The notes beneath the pieces were generated by a model, which ran no database searches, was not told the DNA's origin, and worked only from the letters and a program-made list of their open reading frames with translations. Below, piece after piece: positions 47,029 through 59,800 of a stretch of 64,000 nucleotides of DNA (positions within the stretch are counted from its first letter, which is position 1; every line of letters starts with the position of its first letter). Origin of the DNA: Magicicada septendecula (lineage: Eukaryota; Arthropoda; Insecta; Hemiptera; Cicadidae); the NCBI GenBank assembly GCA_034769895.1, contig CM068372.1:236176843-236240842 (forward strand). Direction: 5' to 3'. The position numbers and the translations under genes were made by a program.

Positions 47029-48133
47029 TATAATATTTATGACTAAATTTACCTCAAGATATACTTTTTTCCTTTAGGAACATGTTTCGGGAGATCTTGT
47101 TCTCCCATCTTCAGCCTTCGCCATCTTGTTTCTGGTGAAGTATTTGTGTGTTGGCTTCTGGATGTTATTGAGGTAGTTTGTTGGTCTTTGGTCCTTTAAA
47201 GTTGCATTATTGTGTGTGGTTGTGGTATCTGTTTTTGTTTTTGTGTATTTTCGATGTTGAGTGCTTTGAATATTGTGTCATGTTTTGTATTGATTTGTAT
47301 TTGTTCTGGTATTAATTTGTTTTGTGTTTTATGTTTGTAAATCTGTAAATTTTCCCAAATGTTCATTATGGTGCCTTTGTGTGGTATATGTTTTATTAGT
47401 GTTACATTGGTTATGTCTGGGAATTCATGTCCTGTGTTTATTGCATGTGTGGCTAAATTGGATTTATATATATTTGGTTTTTTGTATGCATTTAGGTGTT
47501 CAAAATAACGTTTTTTCAGCTGTTTTTTTGTTTGTCCTATATAACATTTATTGCAATCTTGGCATTCAATTTTGTATATACCGTTGGTTGTTGTATTATC
47601 TTTGTTGTGTGAGCTATTTAGATTTTGTAATTTATTTTTATTAGTTTTGTATGCTATTTTTATATCTGTGTTTTTAAATAGTTTTGTTAGTTTTGTCATT
47701 TTATTATTTATATATGTGAATGTGGCCCATTTTTTGTTGTTGTTATTATTTATGTGTTGTTCAGTTTGATTAATTATTAATTGTTCAGTTTTTATTTTGT
47801 ATTTGATTTTATTTTCTATTTTGATCATTGTATTTTTATTGTATCCATTTGCATAACCAATTTGGTATATTATATTTCTTTCTTTGTCAGTTTCTTGTTT
47901 GTTTAGGGGTATTTTGTACATTCTGTTAAATAACGAATAAAATGCTGCCATTTTATGTTGTGGTGGGTGGTCAGAATGGTTAGGTATAATGATGTTAGTG
48001 GAAGTTGGTTTTCTATATATTGCATATTGTATGTGTTTGTTGTATCTTGTGATGGTTATGTCTAAATAGTTGATTTTGTTATGTTTTTCTTTTTCTTCTG
48101 TGAATTGTATTTTGGGATGTATGGATTCCCAGA
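47028..48133 (-). mobile_element. Penelope-like element, 5'-truncated, reverse strand
   Basis: Its 3' end (47028-47195) contains a hammerhead-like stem motif. It codes on the reverse strand for the end of a reverse transcriptase plus a GIY-YIG endonuclease. Near 48133 it meets a copy of its own 3' half in opposite orientation, so the two form a head-to-head inverted pair. Partial, tandem and inverted copies are characteristic of Penelope-like elements. Confidence 0.88.
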
Positions 48134-48200
48134 CAGGACATGAATTCCCAGACATAACCAATGTAACACTAATAAAACATATACCACACAAAGGCACCAA
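47196..48200 (-). CDS. Penelope-like RT C-terminus and GIY-YIG endonuclease (334-codon frame)
   Basis: Penelope-like proteins join a telomerase-related reverse transcriptase to a GIY-YIG nuclease that nicks the target. In the 334-residue frame, the end of the RT is recognised by KINYLDITITR (about 42-52) and YRKPTSTNIIIPNHSDHP (62-79). A long Asn/Lys-rich linker follows. The nuclease has NGIYKIECQDCNKCYIGQT (206-224), with GIY at 207-209, YIG at 220-222, cysteines C213, C216 and C219, and the likely catalytic Arg at 231. The first 23-25 residues come from the inverted neighbour copy, not from the element, so the listed start is an artefact of the junction near 48133. The RT palm and fingers are missing. 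The frame is otherwise uninterrupted, which suggests a fairly young copy. Confidence 0.9.
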   Translation of the reverse strand: MVPLCGICFISVTLVMSGNSCPVWESIHPKIQFTEEKEKHNKINYLDITITRYNKHIQYAIYRKPTSTNIIIPNHSDHPPQHKMAAFYSLFNRMYKIPLNKQETDKERNIIYQIGYANGYNKNTMIKIENKIKYKIKTEQLIINQTEQHINNNNNKKWATFTYINNKMTKLTKLFKNTDIKIAYKTNKNKLQNLNSSHNKDNTTTNGIYKIECQDCNKCYIGQTKKQLKKRYFEHLNAYKKPNIYKSNLATHAINTGHEFPDITNVTLIKHIPHKGTIMNIWENLQIYKHKTQNKLIPEQIQINTKHDTIFKALNIENTQKQKQIPQPHTIMQL

Positions 48201-48720
48201 ATGAACATTTGGGAAAATTTACAGATTTACAAACATAAAACACAAAACAAATTAATACCAGAACAAATACAATATATATAAATCCAATTTAGCCACACAT
48301 GCAATAAACACAGGACATGAATTCCCAGACATAACCAATGTAACACTAATAAAACATATACCACACAAAGGCACCATAATGAACATTTGGGAAAATTTAC
48401 AGATTTACAAACATAAAACACAAAACAAATTAATACCAGAACAAATACAAATCAATACAAAACATGACACAATATTCAAAGCACTTAACATCGAAAATAC
48501 ACAAAATACAAAAACAGATACCACAACCACACACAATAATGCAACTTTAAAGGACCAAAGACCAACAAACTACCTCAATAACATCCAGAAGCCAACACAC
48601 AAATACTTCACCAGAAACAAGATGGCGAAGGCTGAAGATGGGAGAACAAGATCTCCCGAAACATGTTCCTAAAGGAAAAAAGTATATCTTGAGGTAAATT
48701 TAGTCATAAATATTATAGTA
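48134..48720 (+). mobile_element. Penelope-like 3' fragments, forward strand, partly duplicated
   Basis: The GGACATGAATTCCCAGACAT segment appears at about 48138 and again at 48312, giving two overlapping partial copies (48134-48270 and 48275-48720). The second runs through the 3' end of the ORF (MNIWENLQIYKHKTQN in frame from 48379), the hammerhead-like motif and the terminal AGTATATCTTGAGG sequence. It is the near-exact complement of 47028-47400. Confidence 0.85.
48632..48662 (+). other. hammerhead-like core in Penelope 3' region
   Basis: CTGAAGA, then a GGGAG/CTCCC stem with 8-base loop, then GAAAC: the conserved core order of hammerhead ribozymes, with one extra U before the stem. The complement lies at 47084-47114. 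Penelope-like elements are known to carry hammerhead motifs. No convincing closing stem III was found here, so activity is doubtful. Confidence 0.45.
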
Positions 48721-48759
48721 TTAATACATCAAGAAACGGACTGTAGCAGAAAGTGATTG

Positions 48760-48761
<2 letters not shown>

Positions 48762-48808
<47 letters not shown>
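48762..48808. repeat. (TA)n microsatellite
   Basis: About 46 bases of TA to the right of the Penelope-like pair, mirroring the (TA)n at 46983-47027. Confidence 0.95.
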
Positions 48809-48810
<2 letters not shown>

Positions 48811-50489
48811 AGATATATAGAGAGAGATAAGCAACAAATGTACATCTTAAGTGTATTGGGGTCCCATACAAATGGCAATCAAAAGCCAATGAAAGAAAAT
48901 TCTAAAAGTTCATTGACTGTGACCAAGTGTGGCCGTAACTGTTGGGTCTACTCAACAACTACCATGCCAACGCATCCTCATTACACATCAGCGAAGGAGT
49001 CGTGTTCCGAAAGTCTACTGGCATTCCAACCGTTAGAGGAAACAGTCTTTTTGTGGATAAGATACAATCTGTTACTAGTTGCGATTTAACACTGTTACAA
49101 TTCGTCGGGGTCTGGTTGAAGAAATACTTTGCTCACGTTGATACTAATGCAGGCTTGAAGGAGCTGTTTCGATCCAAGCAGATGGAATTCTATAATATTT
49201 ACACGCGAGGGCGTTGACGGTGGCTTTCAATGAACGGATTACAAAAGAGCTTAGAAGATTCCCAACAGCGGTTGTCTGGTTGGAGCTAAAACCATTGGGC
49301 ACACCGAGGTAAGAACAATTAGCCTCCAAAGCTCACACTGAACATGGAGTCGTTCAGAGTCAAAATACTGTTCCATAAGAAACAAAAAGGAGTTTCAAAC
49401 AACACGTATCGAAACGGACAAATTTATCCGGCAAAATTCTACCCGTATAAATAATTCTTACGCGTATTACTCGCTACTAAGCCACTGTTACTTACAAAGG
49501 TTATTAGATTTCATTTACGAATATTTTTGCCGAGGAAAGCCTGCGTTAAAAAGAAAAGAACAGAGCACTGAATGAATTTCACAAACATATTCCCTGATGA
49601 AAAACAACTATTCGCAATGAACAGACAATTAAATATTGCAAACAGTGATAATTCTGTTTGTGATTATAACCACTAACACAACTTTCTTAATTAAATTAGA
49701 TATTGGTTACAGCCAGATACTGAAATCCATGTGTACACATGGAATGCAACAGAGCTCAATGAACGGCTGCCGAATAAGATGTGGAACGTTACTTGGTTCG
49801 TCACAATGGGATATCACGAACACGGCGATTCGGTGCTCTGCATACCACAAAATGAGGAGAGGATTCACCATAACGTCCGAAGGCATTACCGTTCCCGAAC
49901 TATGTTTCATTGTTCTTATCATACTGATAAGCCGCTGAAGACAGACTGGACGTTATGATTATACGAGAAGAGGTGACGCGTCTACCGAACACTACTGTGT
50001 ATAAAATATTTAGAAATGTTAACAGCTAACTATCTGTGATGACGACACAAATTGTGCGTAAATTCCGTACATGGCCAGTATGCTGTACAGAATAGCTGCA
50101 GTACGACAGAAATACAAAAACCGCCTCGACGCTGCGTACTAACAAAACCGGGGGTTTAAACCGTACCCTAGGGAAACCCCTGTGTGATTCAAAACAATCC
50201 CAACACTTACGTGCACAGACGTGAAATACAATATATAAAACAAAAAGTGATCTACAACGTATTTTACGTTGTTTTTTTGCTCTGAAAATCCAAGGATTAG
50301 CCTCGACGCACGTTTCGAAACGTGTCATCAAATGAAATACACGGGGAGCGACTTTTAATAATCCGTCAGGTTACAAGCCACGTGGAGCGACCGTGTACTT
50401 TTTTTTAACTGAGAAAGACAAATGTGTAGGTGTCAGAGTGATGAATAAATCTGTCTCTGCTGATGTCCTACATTCGACCACTGACTGGC
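48809..50489. other. intergenic, nothing recognised
   Basis: Several short overlapping open frames, none with a family motif. Confidence 0.5.
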
Positions 50490-52000
50490 TCAGAAGTCTA
50501 AGCCGTGAAGACTGTGTGTAATAGCAACATATTTATATCTCACTGCCACTGCCACTGCACACACTTTTTCAGTATAGGCTACACAAAAATGTTTATTATA
50601 TTAATTAACGTATTACAACTGAAGACGTCCCTCATCTCTTATCCAAACCCCGTAAACGTATGTATATCTCTTCCAAATTCAAAGACTCCATTGCGTTCCA
50701 AATTCCTTCATCCCTCGTCCGCTGCGGTTTTCCTCTTTCTTTTTCATTCTAAAGATTTCCACTGGAATACCTTTTTTGCCCATCAATCTTACGGCATTCT
50801 TAGTTTAGCCCAAGCGTGTTTAAACGTCGCCTCTCGAATCGATCTACCACGGTCTCTTCTACACCCATAATGGTGTTTATTTCTGGTCAGTCTTCCTTTC
50901 TAGTCTTGAGACGCTAGTATTTCTCGCTAATTAATACATTTCTACCTCATTTTTCTTCCAAACCTGCATTCTGAGATCATGTCTCAGAGCCATATGTAAC
51001 TACCGATTCAACCATCGCCTTGAAGTCTCTACTTATTCTCCCTTAAATATTAATTAGAGAAATTCCCTACTTATTTCAATTATATATTACGATTCCAAGA
51101 TGAGAAATTAAAGCATCCAACACCTGATTCTGATGACCTGTTTATCATGTTCTATACTCTCAAACCCCATTTTTTGGAAACGACCGCTCTTTAGAATTTG
51201 ATGTTACTGACTTCTTGTTATGTAATGACCTCGACATTACGTTAAATGAGCAGCTAACAATCTGCCGTCTGAGTTGACAACTAGGTACTCCGTCTTAAGG
51301 TGCTATTTCTCATATTCTCGATTGGGTGTTTTGATTATAAATTGTAAGTTATACAACTCTTGGGCTAAGATAACTTCGTCGCCAGCAAATCAGAGGGAAA
51401 ACAAAGTATCGTCTCCAACTGGTTTCCAAATCTCTATGTTACCTCCACGTACAAACTGAATTAAAGCATTTACCTGAATCCTTTGATAAATGGAAGGATT
51501 CTTATACTCGACTACCCAGTTTTATTTTAGCGTTTTGTCTTTATACACTTCCTTAATAATTAGTAACATCCGTCTACTTAAATTCAGCGACCATAACGTC
51601 TCCCATGGTTTTACTCTAGAGACAGTGTCATAAACTTTTCCAAGATCAACAGGAATCATAGATACCTCTTCTCCGACTTCAACTTTCTTCTCACTCAGCT
51701 GTAATGTAAATAAACTAAACTGCTGCAGGATTTTATAAAGAAGACCAAAGTGAGAAGATTTCCTGTAACAAATCCACTTTAATCCTCATTTATCCCACGA
51801 CTTACACCTTTCCATTTTTTGTCATAAATAGTCCTCCCAAACGACTTACAAAAGTGCAAATAACACTAAAATCTCTTTAATATCTTGGGATCTTTTCTGT
51901 TAGGGATCTATTATTAGAATTTGATACCAGGTAAGCGATTTTCCATGCCGAAAATGTTTTAATTTACTGACAAAACCATTTATTAATACGGACATTAGTT
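50490..52000 (-). pseudogene. decayed LINE reverse transcriptase, reverse strand
   Basis: Stops are frequent, but the reverse strand still shows IPVDLGKVYDTVSR (51614-51660), the F-ID-LEKAYDTVPR palm block. Further on, FAGDEVILAQ (51361-51393) corresponds to the catalytic FADDxVIxAQ block, with the first Asp changed to Gly. A trace of the C-terminal region (RRDRGRSIREATFKHAW) can be read near 50800-50860. Order and spacing fit one old RTE-like copy of at least 1 kb. The ends are not defined. Confidence 0.65.
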
Positions 52001-53639
52001 TGCAAGAGAATCGATCTTCCTGCTTTTAACAATTCTGTATGTTTTTCGAGGTAGGAGTTCGCCAGTTTACTGTAACATTTATTTACGTACACGAACCGTA
52101 CTCTTGTGTTCTTCACGACGTAAACGAGCAGTCTTTCAACGGAAGTGGGTACGGATATCGGTAAGTGCGTCGTTTTGATGTAAAGTCATGACTAACATAG
52201 CCTGCATACGGTCAGACAACAATCTCGGCGGATTAATGACACAGAAAAGTCAAATTTTGTCGCAAATAAATTGCAATCCTACACAGAGGACGATGAAAAA
52301 GGAATACGTTTTGGCACATGAAAAGCTATGTACAGTCTGACAGTTTTACAGAGTCATTTCATTATAAGCACAAATAAAAGAGGGGCACTTTAGGAAAACG
52401 AGTCGCAAAACAAGAAATAATCTAATATGTACAAAATAAAGTTTATTCGTGAATTCATGACAACAGTTGGGGATTAAATCAGATCATCAAAACACCTGAA
52501 TATTTATATTTAGGAACTCAATCTGAGAACCTTTAATTACCTGACAACATAATAACAAAACAGTGCCAGCGATAGCCTCTATTTGGAAAATATTATTAGT
52601 CATGATGGAATCTGTAAGAAGCCAAACTATATGCCTATAGTTACACGGGGTAGATCTGGGTAAAATCGCCATGCTCAAGTTACAGCGCCCTTCTGTGCTC
52701 CATTAAGATGACCGAAAACAAAGATGAACGTCTACAAGGCTATCGTGGAGTCGTTCGCTGTTTAACGACCGGAGTGCTGGACGAGCAACGACAAGAACCG
52801 AAAACCGATGAAGCTGTAGAAACGGACTTTTTCAAGTGAGCTTCCAGAGTTTCACACTTAGAACGCATAAGAAATGAGGAATACAAGAACGAAAGAAACA
52901 GGAAGGAAACGGTAATTCACGGAACAGAAAGAAAACAACTTTTCTAGTACGGGTGTGGGATGAGAATGAAGTGTGAAAGAATACCTCAGATATAAACGAA
53001 ACGGTAGAACACTAGAGGTACATACGAGTTACGTGCTCCCTATGAAGTAGCAATAGACTGAGGTAAGGAAATAAATGTAGGATACTGGAATTAAAATACC
53101 ATTGATTATTATTATGACGTAAGAGAACTGAAATTTGTTTATTTAAGTTGGAGTTCCAATTCTGCGCAAAACCAATATTCTCTCTGCCATACTTTTCGTT
53201 ACTTCACATGGTTAAAATGCAGGCTGGTGTCTCTGGCAGTTGTGTGGCCTCAGCTGCATCAGGACTAGAGAACACAACAGGCCATGGACCTAATGCTTGA
53301 GCGAAGACGAGTTTCAATCATCAACCATAAAATATTAGAAACTGCAAACTGCTACGCGTTGAAGATGATTTTTTTTTAACTACTAATACTGTGATTATCT
53401 CTTATCTCAGTCTAACAATGCCGCCTACCGCTACTGCTGCTATTACCAATATGAACAGTTCTTGCTAAAATTACTACAGACGGGCATACATATAGTTTCC
53501 GCTTGTTACACAGATACAGTTTTTTTGTTTAGTTATTTCCGATGTAGTTAACTAGTTTTTAAACGACTGCCACTACGTGTTTTAAATATTACCGATAACT
53601 GTATAGTTTCACTACACACCATCGACACCCGTGCTTCTT
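52001..53639. other. intergenic, nothing recognised
   Basis: AT-rich, short open frames without motifs. Confidence 0.5.
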
Positions 53640-53780
53640 ATTAAGCTACTACCGATACTTGCATACTACCGATACTTACCGTTCGTGTTACACTACTACC
53701 GATACGTGTTTATCACCTTAAATACGACCGATATCAGTAGTTTTTGTTAAACTACTACTATAAATAACTGTTGATCTTGA
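53640..53780. repeat. irregular CTACTACCGATAC(G/T)TG repeats
   Basis: Four or more imperfect copies of a unit around CTACTACCGATAC occur in 140 bases, with related CTACCGCTACTGCTGC words at 53425-53450. Confidence 0.6.
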
Positions 53781-55267
53781 CACAACACCACCGACATTTA
53801 TAGATATAAACACGTGGGTCAAACACGTGTACTTTAGAGACGATTCAGTTATCTATGAAGATAAACGATTTGTATCTTCCGTGCCATACAATTCGGTTCG
53901 CATTGTTCTTCAATGCCTGATTACTTCGGTAACCACGTGCGGATCCCCACAAAGACATACATCGGCTATACACCTCCAATCAAATTCTAAAAAAAATTTT
54001 CATAACCCTGTTGATTAAAATTACTTGTTTCTGGCAAACATAATTATCCAATTAAAAATATTCAAAAATGTTGTTTAAAAATAGTCAAAAACCAGAAATC
54101 ACGTTTTTGCAAGAAGAAAGTCGACGTCTTATTGTAGTTACCTGCATACAAACTCCCCCTACCCACGAATTCTCTCTGGATCTACCACTGAAGGACACAA
54201 ATATATTTCAAATATATTTTCCACTCATATAACTTACCACCAACAACGCATTAGAATATATAAATATGCAGACCTAATTACTGCATATTTGTATTTATTT
54301 CAATTACGATCTTTACAATCTATACAAACTCGACGGATCCTGACTACACTTATAAAATTAAGAGTCATATGCTTAAGTACGCAAACCTAGAACAGTCACC
54401 GCACGACGGACCTCTACACTAGAAAGAGTCGATTACATTACAATTAATTGGATTGCTCTGGACTACATTAAATTACAATGTACATGAAATATTGCTGTAA
54501 TAACACTGTAAGGAACCGTTACGTAAGAGGTTCACCCGCGATCGCGTCACAGAAGCAGGAGCACAAAACTAATCTTCGCTCGAGATAAGGAAATTTATTT
54601 ATACATTCCGGTAGTTTATTGCACAAGATTTACTCAAAGCCTTACACAGTGACATTCAGCAATGTCACAGCGAAAGCGAGCAACGGAGTGGAGACGGATT
54701 TATTCCGAATAATTTTTACGGGTTCTTTGTTAGTAATGAAATATTGTCTTCGTCATCAATTACCACATAGTCAGTATTATGAATATTTAGGGGATGCGGG
54801 GTTAACAGTAAAAAAGGGCAACTGTAAAGTTGTGTCTTGTGGCGAAAAGATGGCAGTTTTTACAATACTACCGTTACGGTCTAGGCTCTACTTGTGAATG
54901 TTGCGTGTGTAGCTGGTGGATGTTCTGCGCGTCGCTGAATAATTATCAAGCTTTTACTTCAAAACCGCCTTGCCCATCGTCACCAATTACGATATAACGA
55001 GTTTCCCGAATACGGATATTTTCAAATCCCACTCTTCAAAATCCTCCATTAAGTTTCTTATCGTATAGAATACGTTACCTATATTCTCGCCAAAACAGCC
55101 TGGTCAGGATTCTTAAGAGTATAAATTGGTTTATAATTCCAATTAGCACACGCCTCATTGGTGTCGTCTTGTATAAAATACAGTAATCGTTACGCACGTT
55201 GGACATGACAAAAAGTACACGTTATGTAGAGCATCGCATACAACAACAGTAACAAACAGACCTACAA
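53781..55267. other. intergenic, nothing recognised
   Basis: No recognised gene; an open frame at 54619-54897 (92 codons) has no family motif. Confidence 0.5.
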
Positions 55268-55500
55268 TCTACAGCCAGTGGCATATCTAGAATGTGGTCT
55301 TGAGGGGGGGGGGGTCCGAGGTCCGGTCTAGTCGGCTTCGTACAATAGAAAAAACAAGTTAAGACTGACGAACATGATTTTCTTTAAAGTGACTGAAAAA
55401 CGTATTTTAACGTCTTGAAATCAATCCAATTAAAGCAAACGGTAATAACACACTAAAAATACGCATTACTAAAACATTGTTTAGAAGTTACTTACTGACT

Positions 55501-56397
55501 CTGGCATGACGGGCTCTTGTTCAAGCTCCGGGAAATCCAGCTCCCAGACTGCTACCTTCGCTTGATTGCTAGCTTTCTGACGGAGAGGACTTTCTGCGTG
55601 CGAATAGACGACCATGTCTCTTCCGAGAGACGCATTACAGCCGGGGTACCTCAAGGTAGCGTGCTAGGGCCTCTTCTGTTCTCCGTGTACGTCAACGACG
55701 CACCCAGAGAGCCTGGAGTCCAGATGGCTCTATTTGCCGACGACACGGCGGTCTATACCGCCGATCGGAACGCTGACTTCAGCGCGCACTCGATGCGTAT
55801 TCGACGTGGACGGAAAGCTGGAAAGTTGCCGTCAACGAAACCAAGAGCTCCGCGGTGCTATTCACAAAGCGCCGGAAAGAACCACGAGGCCGAGTGAGAC
55901 TAGGTAGAACGTACTTGCCCTGGTCGAGAGAAGTTAAGTACCTCGGTGTCCACCTAGATCGTCGGCTCACCTGGCGTGCCCACGCTGAGACGATGCGAAG
56001 GAAAGCGTCCGCTCGTCTCGCGCAACTGTTTCCGATACTTGTCAACAAGGCTATGACCCGCAAGCTGGGTAAGTTGATCGTCAACGCGTACCTGTTGCCG
56101 ATCATTACCTACGCTCTTCCCGTCTGGGGTTACCTCGCAACCGTTCATAAAAGAAAGTTGCAAAGCGTTCTCGATAGAGGTCTTCGGCTAGCGGCCAAAG
56201 TCCCCTATCGGTTTTCTTCTCGTCTCTTGAGAAGAGGACTCGGTGTCCGCTCCTTGGATGACACCGCAAGGCGACTTGCACGTAAATTTTACGTCCGAGC
56301 TGCCAGGACCCAGAAAAACCCACTCATAGCTGGCCTTGGCAAGTACCGAACACGTCCAGGTGAATCTTGGAAACGGCCTCGACAAATACTGTACTAA
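55501..56397 (+). pseudogene. jockey-type reverse transcriptase C-terminal half (one frameshift)
   Basis: The first frame, to 55897, holds the RT block GVPQGSVLGPLLFSVYVND and the catalytic FADDTAVY (FADD at 55733-55744). A frame change near 55785 moves the reading to the frame ending at TAA 56395-56397. That frame carries REVKYLGVHLDRRLTWRAH, PIITYALPVWGY, RGLRLAAKVPYRF and RGLGVRSLDDTARR, the thumb and tail blocks of jockey-clade LINEs. ORF1, the endonuclease and the front of the RT are missing. The single break and clean duplication suggest a comparatively recent insertion. Confidence 0.9.
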
Positions 56398-56557
56398 TCG
56401 ACCTAGTACGAGCATGTCGTTGTAGCGACCACTAAAAATTAAATAAATAAAATTCCGTCTGGACAGGATCACTAGGCAGGAGCCCCTACCGGAGGCTCGG
56501 TACTAGGAAACCATTGGGTCGTCTCACGACGCACAACCCAACAGCTCTGGCAGCCAG
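55501..56557 (+). mobile_element. 5'-truncated jockey-type LINE nested in the hAT, 11-bp TSD
   Basis: Flanked by ACTTACTGACT at 55490-55500 and 56558-56568. The sequence is far richer in G+C than its surroundings. There is no poly-A at the right edge (it ends CTCTGGCAGCCAG), unusual for jockey copies; an AAATAAATAAAA stretch lies about 110 bases before the end. Confidence 0.93.
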
Positions 56558-56775
56558 ACTTACTGACTGAATTGATTTTTCTATATTTCATATTTCAAAC
56601 GTACACGCAAACGCTGTGAAATAAACCTGTTTGAATATTTAAAAATAGTTACTCAGTGAAAAACACAGCTGAAAAAATAATGAAAGAGTCTAAGAATTAA
56701 GAGATTAATGATATTCGTCAACTTTTTCGACCCTCTAGGGGGGCTGGGTCCCCCTCCCCCGTAAATACGCCCCTG

Positions 56776-56827
56776 TCTACAGCAAGAGCTGTAGGTCCCC
56801 CCCCCCCGTAAATACGCCCGTACAGAA
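56776..56827. repeat. hairpin and second copy of the hAT end
   Basis: CTACAGC and GCTGTAG form a 7-bp hairpin across AAGA right after the hAT's right end. Then a second GTCCCC...CCGTAAATACGCCC end (about 56794-56821) repeats the adjacent hAT terminus with an expanded C run. Confidence 0.8.
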
Positions 56828-59800
56828 TTATGTACCAACAAAATCTGTACACTTTGTGTCATTCGTATGTCGACAAACACGTCTTAACACTAGCGTTTTC
56901 CTCTATTGCGCCATCGGTCGTATGTAGTCTGGTGAACTTCGTGCGCTTCACTCTGCAAAGGCGTGACTTCGTTAAATGGCGTGTCAAACGGTGAGGTACC
57001 TGTTTATCATAAAATTCTATTTTAATTAATGTTATTATTATTCTATTTTTAAATTTCGTTTTTATACGCTTTCACTTTGTCTATTCGTGTCTTTGGCGTA
57101 TTACGTTATCATTAAAATTGTTAATGATGTACAAGTCAAGACATGTTTAATGTACTTGATCACGTTTCTCGCAGTACACCGTATACTTATCGACAGCCAT
57201 GTTACCTAAGTCTCTAGTTAAACAGTTAAGAGTGGATTGATTTCCGTTGCTGACTGGTAATAATGGACTTCAGTCCTGTATGTTCCTTGTGGATTTGTGT
57301 GCAGGTCTGGTGTGTCTCCATATTTATCGGTTTAAAATAAAAACAAACGACACTCTAAAAACCATAAAACTGGAGACACAAATTTGCGTAAGACTCAGTT
57401 ACAACAAATTTCTTCGTTGTCAGGAGACGGTAGCTTAACTGAACTTATGTCCATCCTTGTCATACACATGCCATGATCAAGTCTAAGGCGTCACTTACGC
57501 ACAAGTTTATAAACTACAGTTTACGGGTAACCGCATCCCAATCTACCCCTTGCTGCCTGACAACTCCCAAGGACTACACGATAAAATAAAAATTGGATAG
57601 CGAAATAAATGTGAAACACTTAACACCAGTGAGTTTCCCCGGCTGCGAATCGGTGAGAAATGTGCGCTGTTCGTATACCAAGCTTACAAAAAGCTTCCGA
57701 CCTCAATACGATTTGACTAATACGGACCATGGAAGTGGCTCATGTGCTTGTAACGACTCGTACTGGGTAGCAACGCGTATTCGGGACAAAATTAGCGCTG
57801 GGGACAATTAAACGCTCAGAGTGAATTCTCCGCAAACCTGCAAATACCGCGACCGCTTGGCGCCACTTGGAACACGTTTACGATACTATCAAAGTTCAGA
57901 ACTACATCATAGACGTGTCGTTCGCTCTAGAGTTTACAGTAACACGTATCTGGATGCTTTCCAAGAATCAGCTAACAACGTAATTTATACACGTCACTGT
58001 TTTTAATAGAGAACGGTTGTACAGAGTTTGACTCCACAGATAGATTTCACGCTAACCCGATTCTGACTACATCGCTGCTAATTTACGCACTCGGTATCCT
58101 ATAAACGTCGCACCATCCGTGTTTCTGTGCTCTGTTTCTCCTCTCCTCTATGCACAAGCAATATTATTGTGCTGTATCGCCCCTAGCGCGAAGACGTGCA
58201 GAGCTAAATGTCTGTCAGGTAAGGTAAGGCCTCTATTCAGACTGCTTCCATCGTAGTTTTTTTATCCTTGACGTTTCGATTCCTAGAATATGGGATCGTC
58301 CTTACAAGCTGTGACTTGGGATCGAAAGACTCACCAACGAGGGTCTTACAGTCTCCAGTCACAGTTTCTGTGAGTAATCACCCACCCCTTATGATTTTTA
58401 AAACGGCTAAATTTTTAAGCTGACCACTGTACGCTGCACGCATAGCTCCTCGTCCCGACCGTAACATACCGGGCCTCGTAAGAACCCCAACAAAGTGCAC
58501 CTATTTCCACCCTGCTACACAACTGTGTCCGGTGGCTCCGTCGATTCACCGCTACATCACAGCGCACGTACGCGTTTAGTGGCAATTTAAGAGTTAAATG
58601 ACAAAAACTCAGGACAAGTGTATACTTGACGAATTTCACTTATACAACACGTTATATAACCGTAATCACAAATTGTCTTGAAAGTACACACAGTAAACAG
58701 AGTTAGCGTGATAAAGTTAATGATAAAGTATTTATTCACAAGGATGTACGAGCAAACACGTGCAGAATGAGAAAAAATTAAACAACGAATTGAGAAAAGT
58801 TTTCTTGTTACTAAAAGTTATTAGACAAACAAAATAACTAACGATATTACACGAACAGTTTACTGAGACAGATACGAAGACTACGAGAGATATTCTTCGA
58901 TCAATCGGCTTTAGAAATTGTTCTGAAAGGGCACAAAAAGTTTAAACAGAAAGGGATTAACAAAGCGACCCGAACGAATCAGAATGCGGCTACCCACTCT
59001 TGACTGAAGTTGCTATTAGCCTAGGAATACAAGAATTTACTACGGATTACTGCCAGTTACTTCCGTTATCGGTTACTCTTCCCGATAAACAATCGATTAT
59101 CTCAAACAATTCAATAATACTCACGAATTAGTACTTAATGAAAACGCATAAAATCATTTCCTCTCTCCTCTTACCATCTTCCTTTCACGTTTGTTTGGGG
59201 GGGGGGGGTACGGAATACTGTTATTACGGAATACTCGATTTCACCTCCTTAAAACTACCTCTGACCATGACAATAAAACCTTTGTTCTACTAACAACTTA
59301 AACATTAACGGTTTTCCAACGTTCACTACGATTTTCCTTCATATAACATCACATCAGGTACAGGTACATCAGGACTTTCGGCTATTTAACTTTACACTTT
59401 ACCCGACTTCCACAGCTTTTATTAAACTCTAGAGAACCATCTGCCGAGTCTTCACAAACATATACAACACGCGTAACTATCATAATATAATTCGGCTAGT
59501 ATCTGTTGTAACCCTTTACTCCGTCTCTTAATCTACATATTCATGGGTAGACCAGACCTGTTCTGTTAACTAGTTACTGTAACGGTTTTACGAGCCTTAT
59601 CATTAACAGTTATAACCATGCTACGGAATACACACGAAAAACAAATTCAACAAAAATGTTGCTGACTTCTTTAATTCGTAATAGTGCTATTCATCATATA
59701 AGAGTCACTAATTTGTATTCATAATTTCTAAAAAATTGTTTTAAATTGGTCATAATACCACCGAAAATGGTTTGTAAACAGCGCTACATAATTATAACCG

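Larger units (their letters stand above)
55276..56775. mobile_element. hAT MITE interrupted by a jockey-type LINE, perfect TSD
   Basis: Left end CAGTGGCATATCTAGAATG and (complement of right end) CAGGGGCGTATTTACGGGGG are hAT-type. The flanks TCTACAGC at 55268-55275 and 56776-56783 are a perfect 8-bp duplication. Without the LINE and its duplication the element is about 430 bp and has no gene. Confidence 0.9.

Noticed and set aside
54619..54897. 92-codon forward frame
   Set aside because: No recognised motif; probably chance.
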